64,000 nt of DNA from Arachnopeziza araneosa (GCA_003988855.1 QYAI01000047.1:62001-126000), one strand, 5' to 3'. Positions 11,634 to 23,658 are shown, counted from the stretch's first letter. Notes: generated from the letters alone by a model not told the origin. Translations and numbers: made by a program.

Positions 11634-12550
11634 CTACCATGGGAGTTCTTTTCCATCATAATCAACAAATAATTTGGACTCCACAGTGGTTGGATTAATG
11701 ACTTTAAGCCTGGTATTCATCAGTACTGTCACGTTTCTGAATTTTCATATCTGTGGTACTCACATCTTAGACACGCTTTCTTCAGCAGTGAAGTTTCCAT
11801 GGGGGTTCATTTCGGTCTTCACAAGTCCGGGATGGATAAGTACGATTGGAAGTCCTTGTTGTCTCAGGACTTGATCAATCTCCTTTCCAAGACGATTGAG
11901 AGCGCCCTGTTTTGGTCAGCAACTTTCGTCTTCCGGTATTTTTGAAATTATCAACCACTCACCTTCGAGATATTATACAGCGCAAACGGATCAAATCCCT
12001 TGAGTCCAAAAGCAGTGGAGTGACTAACCATATTCTCATCCGCCAAGGCAAATGATCCAAAACTGCTAGACAAGAACACAAATGCCTTGTTCTTGAATGT
12101 AGACTTCAGTAGGAGAGGAGTGAAATAAAAGGCAGCATTGTATGCACCATAGAGATTTGTGTCAATGTTTTGTTGAAGTCCTTTGAGGCCGACTTCGAGA
12201 GGTTGCCCGGCACCGGAGAGAACGCCTGCATTGTAGATGACACGATCGAGAGCAGGGGAAGATGCACTAATCTTCTCTGCTGCAAGTTTGACGGATTCAG
12301 CATCTGTGGCATCTGCTGTGACGATTTGGATGTGGCCTTTGCTAGAATCTGCCAGCGCTTGCAGCTCCGGAGCTTTGTTAGGGTTTCGTGCGGTTGCAAA
12401 AATGGTTGCTTTTGGATTTTGAGCAGCCTAGGTAGTATCAGTTTCGTGAATACATGCTTTGGGGGGCAAGATACATACCGATTGGCGGACGAACTCGAGA
12501 CCGATGCCTCGTGTTCCACCGATGATTAAGATAGTGCTTGGTGATGACAT
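11634..12550 (-). CDS. Short-chain dehydrogenase/reductase (SDR), classical type
   Basis: NAD(P)-dependent oxidoreductase; the substrate is unknown. Four exons, 12550-12479, 12427-11963, 11906-11764 and 11709-11634, with introns of 51, 56 and 54 nt, encode 251 aa, the normal length for a classical SDR. Visible motifs: Rossmann glycine motif GGTRGIG (11-17), NAG (90-92) in VIYNAGVLSG, the catalytic serine strand FVFLSSSFGSF (about 144), and the YxxxK pair Y175 and K179 in ALYNISK. It then has a VLIHPGLVKTEM segment after strand beta-6. All introns have GTRWGT or GTGAGT donors. It resembles the C-factor/sniffer-like subgroup. No pathway partner lies next to it. Confidence 0.9.
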
Positions 12551-15222
12551 CTTTGAGTGGAAACGGGAAAACTATGACTTTCACGTGATTTTATTTATGA
12601 CAGAAGCTTGGTTGATGGTGAAATGAGATTGATGAAGATAGTAGATGGGATTTCCGATGGAGTATGAATATTTGCTTTGAAGGTATTAGCAAGACATTAT
12701 ATACTTTTCTTCATTTATCATTCTTGATGGGAAACCGAGCCATGGCGATCATCTTGATTGACTATTTGGAGACGAATACTAAGCAGAAGCCGAGTTGTCT
12801 CAGTTATCCTCGCTGAACTGTGGTTGGCTTCCTTGTGTCAAAGTGATTACTGATCACCGAACATAATCAAGATCCTAGCTCTTTATGCTTCCCGCTGACA
12901 TATCATCTTGCGAGTGCTGAGTGGGGTCAACGCTATCAACTTCTGATTATTGATTAAGTATTACATTGGCTTTAGAGAAGCAATGTTGGCGGAGACAGTG
13001 ACAAAATGAGCAATGAGCATTTACCTCAAACAGCAATGTGTCAGTCACGTGACATTTGTGTGATTGTGATAGAGTTGTAACGGGGTGAAGCTGCAACAAG
13101 GCAATCAATTTACCTTTTCAATTGAAGATCGAAGTCATAATTTCTACAGTCTCAGAGAAGAAGTGAAGGTTCTTTGACCAAACAACCTCATTACTGGATT
13201 ATTCGCCATACTTTTCGGATTACTGATCAAGCAAGTATCAGCCGAATATAACAGTAATCAATAAACCACGACGGGATCAGGACTTCAAAACCTTGCGTAG
13301 AGAATGGATATGCTATGCTGCTTGAAATTATCCAGTTGACGCCTCCTCTACTGTCTTCTATTGCCGTATTGCTCCTTGCGATTGCGGTGATTGAAACGGG
13401 AGGAGACTGCTGGTGGGATCTGTGTTATGTCTCTGTCAGTTGAGGTAAGATGATAGTTCAGTAGATGAGAATTCATGCTCTGCTGGAAACGTTCGGACTG
13501 AATTGTGCCTTGAATGCAAGGTGGTTGTTGTTGACGAGAAAATCCCTCTACGCGATACAGCGATGCAACAGGCTCCTAGCTCAGAGTTAAGTTAACATCC
13601 GCACCATCTTTTAGTATCCCAATTAGACTACAATCATAATGCTGCAATGCTACGGGAATGGAGAGAAATAAGCCAAGAGCTTCTAAATCTCGCGCATGGA
13701 GAGTCTCCTACCGTTGACCTAACGCCGAGCTTGGGCTCGAGAATTTACAACGGCTGATGATGTCACGGTTGCGTATCGCAAAGCCGCGCTGAGGCATCAG
13801 CAAGGTACAGAATTTTCAATCTGCCATCCTCTGTGAGGAGCTACGGTGTAGACTGCCTTGGAACCGACTGTGAGGCTTCCTCTTTGAAGTTGGGGATGAG
13901 CTAGCTTACGGTTGTGGTAGAAGACCTTGTGAGGCAACGGAATTTACTCCAACCTAGCCTGATACGAAAATGAGGAATGGTAAAATGAGGCTACCAACGT
14001 GAATATTTATCGTCATGGCGGGGTTGACTCGCTAAGCCGATTTCATCTCATGTTCCTCGACCTCAAACGTCTTCAATCATCTATCAGCACAATATCGGCG
14101 TAGGCTTATATCGGAACTTTTGATTGAGAATAGCCTTCCAGATGATTCTCGTTCACTAGTTACGATTCGGAACGAAAATAAATTCTCGTGACCGAGACAC
14201 TCCCTTCTCGACCCCAACCCAATGTTTTCTTCACCTAGAAGCTTCAAAAGTTTTCAAACCAATCAGAGCGTGAGGCAGGAGTATTTTATTTGAAATGACA
14301 GAGAATTTGTAATACTGAAGAAATATTATATGTTGTAGAAAAAGTAAATAGGGGAAGAGGAAGAAAGAGTACGAGTACGAGAAACGGAAGAAAAGCCCAC
14401 TCTCTATTTTACAATTTGAAGACATGTGATCGTCATTGCTGAACTTGGGGGTTACCGGCGAAAGCTGTAACTTATTTGTGAGGGAAGACATAAGTGAGCA
14501 TAAAGCTCTCTAGATGAGCCAGAGGCGAATCTGACACCACAACTTAAAGGTTTAAAATTCAGCAGTGAAATAATTGCGAAGTCTATAAGATAAACAAATA
14601 ATGACAGAGGATTTGTTAATATGAAGATGTTGACATTTTGTAAGGTTCTGCCTATGGATGAAGATTTCTCGAACGGAAGTCCTTGTACAGGTAAACGGTG
14701 GTTTCAGGTTTGATACCTCGGATCAGGAATTTTACGCTGAATATCTTTCATTTGAACTCTATTAACATAGCCCTTGCTTTTTACACAACAGCGCCTCCCC
14801 TCGTCGCTTGAACTTTGAGGTTTCCATGTTGATGCAACCCTATGCCCTCACATCCTTGTTCTAAACCGTACCAATCTCGCTTCTATCTAAAGTTCGAGCA
14901 GTTTGCGTAAAGATATAGAAAACTATAACTTATTTTATTCTACGAGTTGGCTCGACGAGAGAAGTAGGTGGATATAAAATAGTGAAGTCAATAGCAAAGG
15001 TACGTAGAGAGTAGCAAATGAGGCGTGGGCAAAATGTGGGCAGGTTCATGTCAGCAGCGGATAAATATGAGTGAGTAAGCTGCGCAATAAGAGCATCATA
15101 TGGTCATTGGTGAGAATTGTCGCTCGGCTAATGCGATCTTATATCGAGGCGCAGCAGGACAGGTTATTTCAACTTCTTGACGTCCGCAACAACGTTTGCA
15201 ACCAACTCGTTGAATCGCCCAA
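12551..15222. other. 2.7 kb gene-poor stretch
   Basis: No gene, RNA or transposon could be supported. The first few hundred bases are the SDR promoter. Only short chance frames are present, for example a 68-codon frame at 15071. The stretch contains a palindromic GTCACGTGAC at about 13046-13055. It could hold eroded elements too decayed to recognise by eye. Confidence 0.4.
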
Positions 15223-16305
15223 ATGCTCAACGCGGGTGACATTGAGTGGTGGGGAGTCCAGGAGACGCTTACATTAACCAAACATGTAAAGAGAGGCAAT
15301 GGCGAAAATATATTCTTCTTCGTCATCTTCTTAGCCCTGAATGCCCTCATCTTCCTCCCCTTCCTCCTCTTTGTAGATACCGTCCCACCATCCCCAAACC
15401 TTCACTAACCCCACCAGTTCTTCTATACGCTCGCTCAAATCATCCCCATTCTGGCCGTAGTCACAAATCCCGACACATCAAACTACGCGCCCATCCCGCT
15501 CTCAGAGCTCTATTCCGATGCGCCAGCATCTCAAACCCAGGCTCCCGGAGCTCCGCAGTCCAGCATCCTTTCCCTAGGCCTTGGTTTGCGCCCAATGCTC
15601 TCACAGCTCCTCTCCCTCCGCACCCGCTTCAAGTCTATCGCTCTCTTCCGAGGCCTTGGAATGTTCCTCTTCATATCCGTCTGGGAAACTCTCATTGCAG
15701 GTCTAAGCTTGCGCTTCCTCCCCCCTCTCCTCGCCATCGTCCCACAAATCCTACTCCCACTAGCGCTGGCACAGCTCTACACCCTCTGGACCCACACCGT
15801 CTTGACCTATCCATCGTCCAAATCTCTCTGGCGGCGCATCACGCCGTTCCAATCTACGCTTCGTGCCACAGGTCCGGCTCTCGCCGTGTTCCTTGCTGCA
15901 AAAGCCTTGTTGAGGTTCACAATCGTGACTGTGTACTGGAATAGTGGACTGAGGCGGCATGGTGATTTGTATCCGCCGTTCCTAGGCGTGCTAGTCCTTG
16001 CGGGGGCGAGTGTACAGGTGATGGCGGTGGCGCCGGCGCATCTGGTGTTGACGCGGATTCAGGCGAGTTTGGTGTCAGCGGGAGAGAAGACGTTGTTTCC
16101 GATTGATGAGGCGCTGAGGTGGGAGGGGAAGGATGAGAGCGAAGCGGTGGGGATGAAAGAAGCACTGAGGACATTCGGGTGGGTTTCGTGGAAGAGATTA
16201 GGATGGCTGTATGGGCAAATTTTTGTGTTGGTATTGATTGGTGGGGGTATGATATTGGCGGCTGATTTTGTGTTTTACATCTTCTTGGCCCTGCTCTCGA
16301 TGTAA
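15223..16305 (+). CDS. Multi-pass integral membrane protein of unknown function
   Basis: Two exons, 15223-15372 and 15418-16305, separated by a 45-nt intron (GTAGAT donor, CACTAAC branch, CCAG acceptor), encode 345 aa. The join places FLPFLLF next to FFYTLAQIIPIL in phase, making one hydrophobic helix. About five to seven membrane spans are visible, including FIFLALNALIFLPF-like, LFRGLGMFLFISVWETLIAG, FLPPLLAIVPQILLPLALAQ, FLGVLVLAGASVQVM and the C-terminal VLVLIGGGMILAADFVFYIF. A polar SSKSLWRRITPF loop lies between two of the central spans. It belongs to a fungal membrane family I have seen only as uncharacterised. The ATG at 15223 gives a short polar N-terminus, and an additional upstream exon cannot be excluded. 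Confidence 0.7.
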
Positions 16306-16500
16306 GGGGGATTATTTAGAGAGATAAGGCGTCCTGAAATAGGGATTGATGAATTCTTCGTCACGAAAGAAGAGGTTAGGAGTACATTGTGTATTCAATT
16401 AATTTGCTATTTATAGGGTATTGGAAAATAGACAAATAGGATTTAACTTTTCAGTACTCATAGGCTAACGTAAGTAACATTGAATCGTATCGCTAAATTA

Positions 16501-17559
16501 TCACACCAATTTGAATTCGTGCGCAGTTATTTTATCCCCATCTCTCATCGCCAAAGCTTGCCCATTCATGAAACATTCGAAGTAGCACTCTCCCACAAAT
16601 TGGAACTCTTTAGGCCGTAGTGTTTTGCGTAAAATAAGAGGGACGCTACACCCAATCAAGACATATATCATATCATTCTGCTGTGTTTGCTCGACAGCGG
16701 TACCTATCTGCTTCCGCCCCCCTCCAGCGAGGCGACGACCTCGTATCCCGGCCTCTAAAGCCCCGCATAATATTTCAAGCGCCTCGATGCCTTCCTGGTC
16801 TGAGATGCAGGACCGTGTTAAGTGCTCTGAAAGTTTCTCCTCATTACAGCGACCCCCTGGTGCCAGTCGACCACATAGCAGTGCAAGAAAGTATCTGTAG
16901 TATATTGCAAGTGCACTAGCATCTTGATCGTTTGCCGCTCCAATGGTGTCTCGAAATCGAGCCAGCTTGTCGGGATTGCGATCCCAAAACGTGGCTTGGT
17001 TTGAATTTTCATGGAATTCGGCACATATTGCCACGAGATCTGAGACCCTGTGAATCGCTTGAACTTCTTCTGGTGTCCATTCCTGACTCTGGATGACTTT
17101 GGCTGACCATAACTGCTCACTCGAATCAAATTTCTCTTTTTGGACCTCCAGGCCCGGTGACGAGGAATCTGACAAGAGAGAGATATTGTCTAGAAAGATG
17201 CCGATCACAGTTAAGGTTTGCCACTCCTCTGGAAGTTGGAATAAATGCGGCGGCAGCGCATGATGTTCAGATAGCGAAGCATGATAGATTATGTTTTCGT
17301 CACTCGCTTGCACCAAACTGCTCGTGTCTAGGCCGAAGTGACGGAAATCAGGAACCCAAGATGGTAGTTCTGGGAGTCGATCATGTAACTGGTGGCCACA
17401 TAGTACGTCCAAAGACGATTCTACCAAAATTATATGACGTGCGACATTAGCATAAACCTCTGCGACTGGCTTTGCATAATCTGGCCTCAGCAAAGGAGTC
17501 TGCGTGTCTTTCATAAGTCCGTGGAGACCATAAATCCTATCTCTTGGATCTTTTGACAT
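16501..17559 (-). CDS. C-terminal part of a HET-domain protein (5'-truncated gene)
   Basis: An uninterrupted 352-codon frame that begins exactly at the late HET-domain motif (MSKDPRDRIYGLHGL, the DPRDRIYALLGL equivalent), followed by LRPDYAKPVAEVYANVARHI. It continues through the usual long C-terminal region to FQFVGECYFECFMNGQALA. The first part of the HET domain, normally about 150-250 residues including the strand and W-QE core, is missing upstream. There, the 3' end of a Clr5/TPR gene begins within 14 bp. The family acts in vegetative incompatibility and cell death. Without the N-terminal half it is unlikely to be a working HET domain, though the frame has stayed open, so it may be a recent truncation or a retained partial protein. 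The in-frame ATG at 17559 could serve as a start. Confidence 0.65.
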   Translation of the reverse strand: MSKDPRDRIYGLHGLMKDTQTPLLRPDYAKPVAEVYANVARHIILVESSLDVLCGHQLHDRLPELPSWVPDFRHFGLDTSSLVQASDENIIYHASLSEHHALPPHLFQLPEEWQTLTVIGIFLDNISLLSDSSSPGLEVQKEKFDSSEQLWSAKVIQSQEWTPEEVQAIHRVSDLVAICAEFHENSNQATFWDRNPDKLARFRDTIGAANDQDASALAIYYRYFLALLCGRLAPGGRCNEEKLSEHLTRSCISDQEGIEALEILCGALEAGIRGRRLAGGGRKQIGTAVEQTQQNDMIYVLIGCSVPLILRKTLRPKEFQFVGECYFECFMNGQALAMRDGDKITAHEFKLV

Positions 17560-17572
17560 TGGAAGAATCTAC

Positions 17573-19488
17573 CTAGTCCAGGTGTAACCTATTTGGTCTG
17601 ATCACCAGCCCCGTAACTCCAAATATGGTCTTGAACGGACGTCCCTCATCACTCAAATACGAAAAATGCTTCTTTTCCCTTGCCAACTCCAGCGCCATGC
17701 TGATCCCATCCTCCTCTCCATTGGCCGCGATTGAAGCTGCGTAGGCATGATCAAACCACGGCTTCGCAGCGCTCCAGTTCCGGTGAGTCTGATAGATGAT
17801 GCCGATGGTCAATTTAGCCCATATTGTACGCTCATCGTCCCAACCGAAATCTCTGTTGGATTTCACCTCGATCCGGTCGAACAGCCTGTGAGCATCACCC
17901 TCAAACCCACCTTTTAGGAGAGAAGAAGTCGGTCCCAATAAAGCTTCCATATTCTCGATGCTTTTGAAGTTCTTTTTGCTCCATTTCTGTCGCCAAAGAC
18001 TGCTTATCACAATATCAATGGTGTCAGAAAAAAAGACCCTTTGCTCTGCCGAACGGTTCAGATTTATGTAAAATCGGAGCAGTTCGTTTCGAGCTTGCTG
18101 GCCCTGGATCTCGAGCGTTTCAGGATCGCTCTGGCAGTGCTTGAGTATCTCCCGTAAGAAGGCCTCAATTGCTGAGTTTTGTCGTCAACATGTTTCCGTG
18201 CCAGCTTGATTCCATCCTCAATCCGGGAAGGGTTTTTATCGGCGAGTATTTCCCGGGCCGTTTCCATGAGTGATTCGTCGACACTTGTGACTTTTTTCCG
18301 AGTCGTTTTGCCTCTACGCACTTTTCGTCTTCTTGTTGATAATTAGTTATCTGAGTCTGTCTCCTTTTGGAACAATTCTTTCTGGCGGGAAAGAAATGCA
18401 AGCGCATCCGTCTGGCGGCCCCAGCCATTTAACAGCTCAGTAATTTGGAGAAGGACTTGCTGTGTTCGGCGGTTCTCTACGCCAAGTTTCTTGATGTGCG
18501 AATTAGCTATGTTCTCCAAGATGGTGTCTGCTTCATGTGCTAGATCTTGCTCTACATAGAACGTCGAAGCCGCAAATCCGACCTTCACAGTATCTTCGTG
18601 GTTTGGGCCAAGAATTCTTCCATATCCCGCAAGAACTGTCAAAAATAGATCCTCCCGATTATTTGTTTTGTTACTAGGGGTATTTCTCTTTGCAGATTCG
18701 AAAATATCATCTAGATCTGACTTGGAATGGCCCTCCCAACGCAATTGCACAACATTTGACTCATCTTCGGAAATAGTGTCATATGTATCCGGAGACGCTT
18801 CAAAAATGACACGGCCTCGCACAGTTCTCTTTCTCTTTGCTGGCCTTGATGCTTCAGGTGATCGGACAATTTCTGGCGATGCAATATTGATTTGTGGTGT
18901 TTTATAATTGATTTCGGCAGGAGTATCAACAACTCAAGATAGTTAGAACAGTTGGCACTATCTTAGGCTACTCACCAATAGTTTCTGGTTCATTATCGCC
19001 TTTTTTGGATCTGTTCGCACTTTTTTGAGCATCTGATTTATCCCACTGTAAACCACCAAAGAAGAAAACAGTCTCCTTTCCATTATCCCTCATTCGCGTG
19101 GTCGCCTTTGTAGTCATCCATTTGGCGTATTGGCCTGGGAGGATTTTTTGCCAGCCCCATGCTTTGAACCTTTCTTTGTACAGCTTAATCCTTTTAATTT
19201 TTAGAAAAAGAAATGCAGATCTCGTAGCGTTATGGCTTACGACTCAGGAAACGAATGTTTTTCATTCATGATACGCATTGTCTCTGTGAGGCTAAGATCC
19301 TGATCGAGATAAAGTCTTCTCATTTCCGACTTGTGCTTATTCCAATCTAGGTTACCATACCGAGTACGTCGTGCAGTCGCTTGGGGGATTTGAATCAACA
19401 AGAGATTTTCGTCTTCTTTTTCAATTTCAATTTCTTCCGTTATCACATCATCCTTGGAAAATGTGTGACTTAAGCACACAGAAAGCAT
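17573..19488 (-). pseudogene. Clr5-domain protein with TPR-like repeats, damaged
   Basis: The N-terminal Clr5 domain, a short fungal domain often fused to TPR or NLR-type proteins, begins at about residue 47 (DWNKHKSEMRRLYLDQDLSL). It continues across an intron to IKLYKERFKAWGWQKILPG. Exons: 19488-19241, 19190-18976, then from 18932 leftward; introns are 50 and 43 nt. A basic KRKRTVRGR patch may be a nuclear signal. After that come TPR-like helices (LFLTVLAGYGRILGPNHED; ENRRTQQVLLQITELLNGWG). The frame is interrupted by TAA at 18343-18345. It is then shifted by one base at an A4 run near 18178, after which NSAIEAFLREILKHC and the remaining helices resume and run to 17573. Unless an unseen intron removes the stop, the gene is broken. 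It ends 14 bp before the HET fragment. Confidence 0.7.
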
Positions 19489-20568
19489 CTAAAGTTCCTA
19501 AAGATTCCCGATAAACGCCTCTCGCAGACTTCGCTCGCTGCTCTAGTGGCAACAAGCTGCGCTGCACTCACCGTGGCTCCGTGGCTTGCCGCCATCCAGG
19601 CAGCGATATGTCTTCTGACGTAGCTTCACCAATTCAGCCTTTCGGCTCTACAAAAGACTGTCTGAACTGATCCGATCTCAAGATTCAACAAACACTCAAC
19701 AGTGCACATTGCGAGGATCCTAGTCGCTTGGATTTATGCAGTCAGGTATTTGAACAGGCCCGGAAGGTCATTTTGACGAATGTCGGGATTCCTGGCCGTG
19801 CCGTTAATCCTACAATCTTTATGATCCTGTAGGGCTTGAGATGAAGGCGCCAGCTCCTTGGCCTACTTGCAGAAGCTTGTCGGCGGAGGGGCACGCGGAG
19901 CTCCCCACGTCCTTTGGTTCCAGTCATCACCAACAATCAATTCAGAAGGATAGCTCCAAGCACGGTCGGAAACGTTAGGCGGTGTGATACCCTAATGAAT
20001 GAAGGCAGATGAATTTTGGATCCCACCAACGCTTGACGGAATGTACGGAATTCGGGGCGGAAGTATCCTGATACTGACCAGAAGCAACTGGCGTAATCAG
20101 GCGGACCAACAGCGCCACAGGCACAAAGATCCCCCAATACAGTGGAATGGTTCGCTTGCTCGCTAATCTCACATAATCAAACAGAAGTTCTCAAATGATC
20201 CCGCCGACGCCAAAAGTGATTCGCTGACTCGTTATTCTGCATGCCATACAAAAGTTCCAGAAAGGTATGGCCGATGCAAAGCTTCGTTAAGACAGAGGTA
20301 ACCCTTGGTTTCTTGAGAATGTCGTTCGAGAGTTCATGACAGCCCGATGAAATTAAACACAATAGTTCCCTAAAGAACCCTTCAAAAGGCGGGACTGGTC
20401 TCCAATATATAAGATGTCGAATTGATGTAGATTCTCTCCCACTTTTAACTGCATTCACTTCATTCATTATATTGTTTGAACGAGTACCACGACTTTTTCG
20501 ATGAACTCTTGATACGAAGATACTCATCCTCCAGTCACTCTAAACATCGATTTAGGCAAAGGCAAGCG
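19489..20568. other. Intergenic region between Clr5 gene and AAA+ gene
   Basis: Shared upstream region of two divergently transcribed genes. The part near 19500-19640 is richer in GC than the surroundings. No gene recognised; minus-strand frames at 19742-20527 lack any family resemblance. Confidence 0.4.
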
Positions 20569-22794
20569 ATGGACGGGAAGCGAATTGGCAGTACGCCCTG
20601 TGGCTTGACGCAGGTCAGTGACTTTCTCTTTCTTATTTTTGAAAGATTCGCCTACAGCATGATTTCGATAGGGTTCAAATCTAATGATGACTGCAGAATC
20701 GTGCCACGGGCAAATCCCAGAATTTTTCAGTCGATAGGCAGACTCGGTGCGGCAATGATAGCTGGACTAGGAAGGGAGCCGCGGGATCTTACTGCTCCAA
20801 ATGTGAGGCGAAGCAATCCTTTTGCAGAGCAGTAGTCGGTCGCAATTTGATGAAGACATGGAAGAGGAAGACGAAAGCTTTGGAGTCGCTCTCGTACTTA
20901 CAAGATACTACGACATGAGAAGGGCGCTTGAGGCTACTCAACTGAGGATCAATTCGCCGTATATTAAGAAGGCGTTGAAAGCAGTAGCCAGTTCATACCC
21001 TGGAGTCAACATCAACTCAGATGGTCCTATTTTAATCAACGGTGACCCGTGGTGCTTGTTCCATTATCGTGAGGAACTCAAGAACTATATGTCAGAACTC
21101 TGTGACGAGAAGGGAAAAGAGCACATTACGTTTTGCCTCCGATATGTCGCAAAAGCTTTACAGAAAGAGATAGATAGCTTTAATATCATGATGCAACCTG
21201 GAAACAAAATCGCCGGATTGGAATTTCAGAATTTATGGATGGCTTTCAAGCCTGGTATATTACTCTACCATAAAAATTTAGAGTACGAGACAATCATTCG
21301 CTTCCGGCAGATGAACAAAGTTTCTGACGATCCTGATGAACTTCCAGTGTGGCTTATTGAAGGCGAATTCTGGTTCTGTGACGGGAAGACTCTGCGTTTA
21401 TGCTTGAGCAAAATTTCAATTCCTCACTATGATGGATATAAGCCGATTACAGAACTTAAGTGCTTCCCATTAATCTTCCAGCCCGACCACCAGACACTGA
21501 AAGAAAAGACGCAGGAAAGGGGAAAGAAATATCTGTCAATGCTTGATGTTCATCATTGTACCTACGATGGAATTGCGAACATGCATTCTTATTTTGATCC
21601 AGATCATACTGTCCCTTGCCCGGTAAGTTTTTTTCTGCCCGATATCTATTTTGTCCAACGCCTAACACTAACCAGGTTCGAGGGAGAGTCATTGTCGATC
21701 ATGAAGAAGGACCCCGTTATACTGTCGACTACGTCAATAACTCGAAAATACTTCAGATAGATCGAAACGAGCATCTAGAACTACGTGAGGAAGATCTGGT
21801 GATATGCGACCCCACTATACCAGGGTTTTCACTTGCGACAAAGAGATGGGGACTCTTCGATGTAGCTAAGCTAGAAATTGTTGAATATAACAAAGCAGCA
21901 TTCGAGAGTCTGGTTTTGCCGGCGGATATTAAAGCGACTCTCTCTGCACTCGTAAGACTGCAAGAGGGACAAGAGTCGCAATTTGATGACCTGGTCGCTG
22001 GAAAAGGTAGAGGAATTATAATTCTTTTGCACGGCTGTCCTGGTGTTGGCAAAACATTCACTGCAGGTTTGTGTTCCTACACATAAACATTCGCGCTAAG
22101 CTCATAAGTCCTTAGAAAGCATAGCAGATTACTCTGGACGGCCGCTCTATACTTTGGGCAAAGCAGACTTCGGTCACCAATTAGAAAGCCCGGAAAAATT
22201 TCTTACTACAGCCCTTGACAAAGCTGTAAAATGGAACGCCATAATTCTTCTTGACGAAGCCGACGTATTCATGCAAGAGAGAAGCTTAACAGAGATTTCT
22301 AGAAATGAGCAAGTTTCAGGTGAGACTCAAAGTTGTACATCAAATCAACTCTGACAAATCAAAGTTCTCTTACGGACGCTGGAATATTTCCAGGGCATCA
22401 TGTTCTTGACAACCAATCGAGTTCAAACAATTGATCCCGCCTTCAAATCTCGCATCCATCTCTCACTTACATACCCCCCCTTGTCAACCGCAGCTAGCAC
22501 AAGATATGGGAAACATTTATACTGAAAGCCACAGATCAGAAAAGGCCCCGATGGCTCACAGGGAAGTTCCTAGACAAGATTGCGGAAGAAGATGTGAACG
22601 GACGGGACATCAAGAACATAGTTCGTGTAGCCCATGCTCTTGCTCTGGGCGACGAGCGTCCAGTGCAGACAGACGGTCTCCTTCATGGTCTGCAATCACG
22701 CAAGACTTTTGAGCGGGATTTCAGCCAGGCTGTTGGGAAGAAGAGGCAGATAGAAGAAGAGGAGACTGTTTCTAAGCGTCAGAAGATCGTATGA
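20569..22794 (+). CDS. AAA+ ATPase of the fungal DUF7025-AAA type, one frameshift
   Basis: Likely ATP-driven remodelling protein of a large fungal family, with a DUF7025-like N-terminal half and one AAA+ core. Exons: 20569-20613 (tentative), 20828-21622, 21676-22066, 22116-22319 and 22365-22794; introns after the first are 53, 49 and 45 nt. If the tentative first exon is wrong, the start is ATG 20858. Motifs: Walker A GCPGVGKT, completed across the second core intron by AESIADYSGRPLY; Walker B AIILLDEADVFM; and the second region of homology GIMFLTTNRVQTIDPAFKSR. After LSLTYPPLSTAAST the frame must shift by one base (about 22502) to continue as IWETFILKATDQKRPRWLTG and reach the normal C-terminus VNGRDIKNIVRVAHALA. 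The lid-region frameshift means either a single-base lesion or an assembly error. Confidence 0.75.
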
Positions 22795-23028
22795 AGAGAA
22801 GGGGCAGGCAGAGGTGGAAGAAGCTCCAGCAGCACGATCTACTTGGTGGTCTTGGTTTTGGTAGATAATCGGCTTCACGGCTCACGCATACTGAGAGTCA
22901 ACAGCAACGTCACATTTCGATAGGAAGTCCTGTTATTATTGCAAATGCGTTGATTTAAACAATGATAAACTAAAAATACCAATCTAGAGTCGTCAAGTAT
23001 ATCCTTCAAACAGAAATAATTTCAAGCC

Positions 23029-23378
23029 TCAAGCATCTTCATCTTGGTCCTGGAAAGAAATACAATTGTTGTATTTGTTTCCGCTACCTGTGATCCACAT
23101 GCAAGGCTTCACACCACGTGGTGTATTGATATCGAAACGAGACCCATTGCAAGAACTCGCGACTGTGTACGTATCTGCCAAATGATCAGTCTCGTTTCTG
23201 TTGATAAGGACTAAGTCATAAGAGATTCGAACTGACCTGTCGTATTGGTGTCTGGACCTCGTGCTTGTGGAGACTCATTGACAGGAACGGATGGTTCGTT
23301 TTGTGTATCTCCAGTGTGCATGCTAGCCGTAAGAGAAGCTGAGTCTTGCAAAGATGAAAAGGCTGCTGCAAGCTGCAT
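23029..23378 (-). CDS. Possible small cysteine-containing protein (95 aa)
   Basis: Two exons, 23378-23237 and 23174-23029, with a 62-nt intron (GTCAGT donor, GGCAG acceptor) that keeps frame. The N-terminal half is polar, and the second half contains three cysteines (VASSCNGSRF, VKPCMWITG, YNNCISF). The composition of the second half resembles small secreted fungal proteins, but the visible N-terminus is not a convincing signal peptide. A further 5' exon may be missing. No family recognised. Confidence 0.35.
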
Positions 23379-23658
23379 CAGACACCAGATTCATTTCGAA
23401 TTGCTAGGTTGTATGTGACGCGCAGCGTGTTCGGCCTTAGCAAGGGCGGGATATCGATCGAAGGATAAGTTGTAGGCCTGAATCCAAGTGGGTGTTTGAG
23501 GCTCGTTCTGTGATGAAGTTAGTTAGTACATACTTGCCATTGCTTTGGGTATTCCGTTATTCTGATGTAAGAGGAGCAGAGTGTAAAGAGCAGTCAACAG
23601 TGTGGCATGGTCTTGCGACCAACCCGCTCAGGATGCTGTTAGGAATAATACAGTACTT

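Noticed and set aside
20177..20527. 116-codon minus-strand frame upstream of the AAA+ gene
   Set aside because: No family resemblance and it overlaps the probable promoter of the AAA+ gene.
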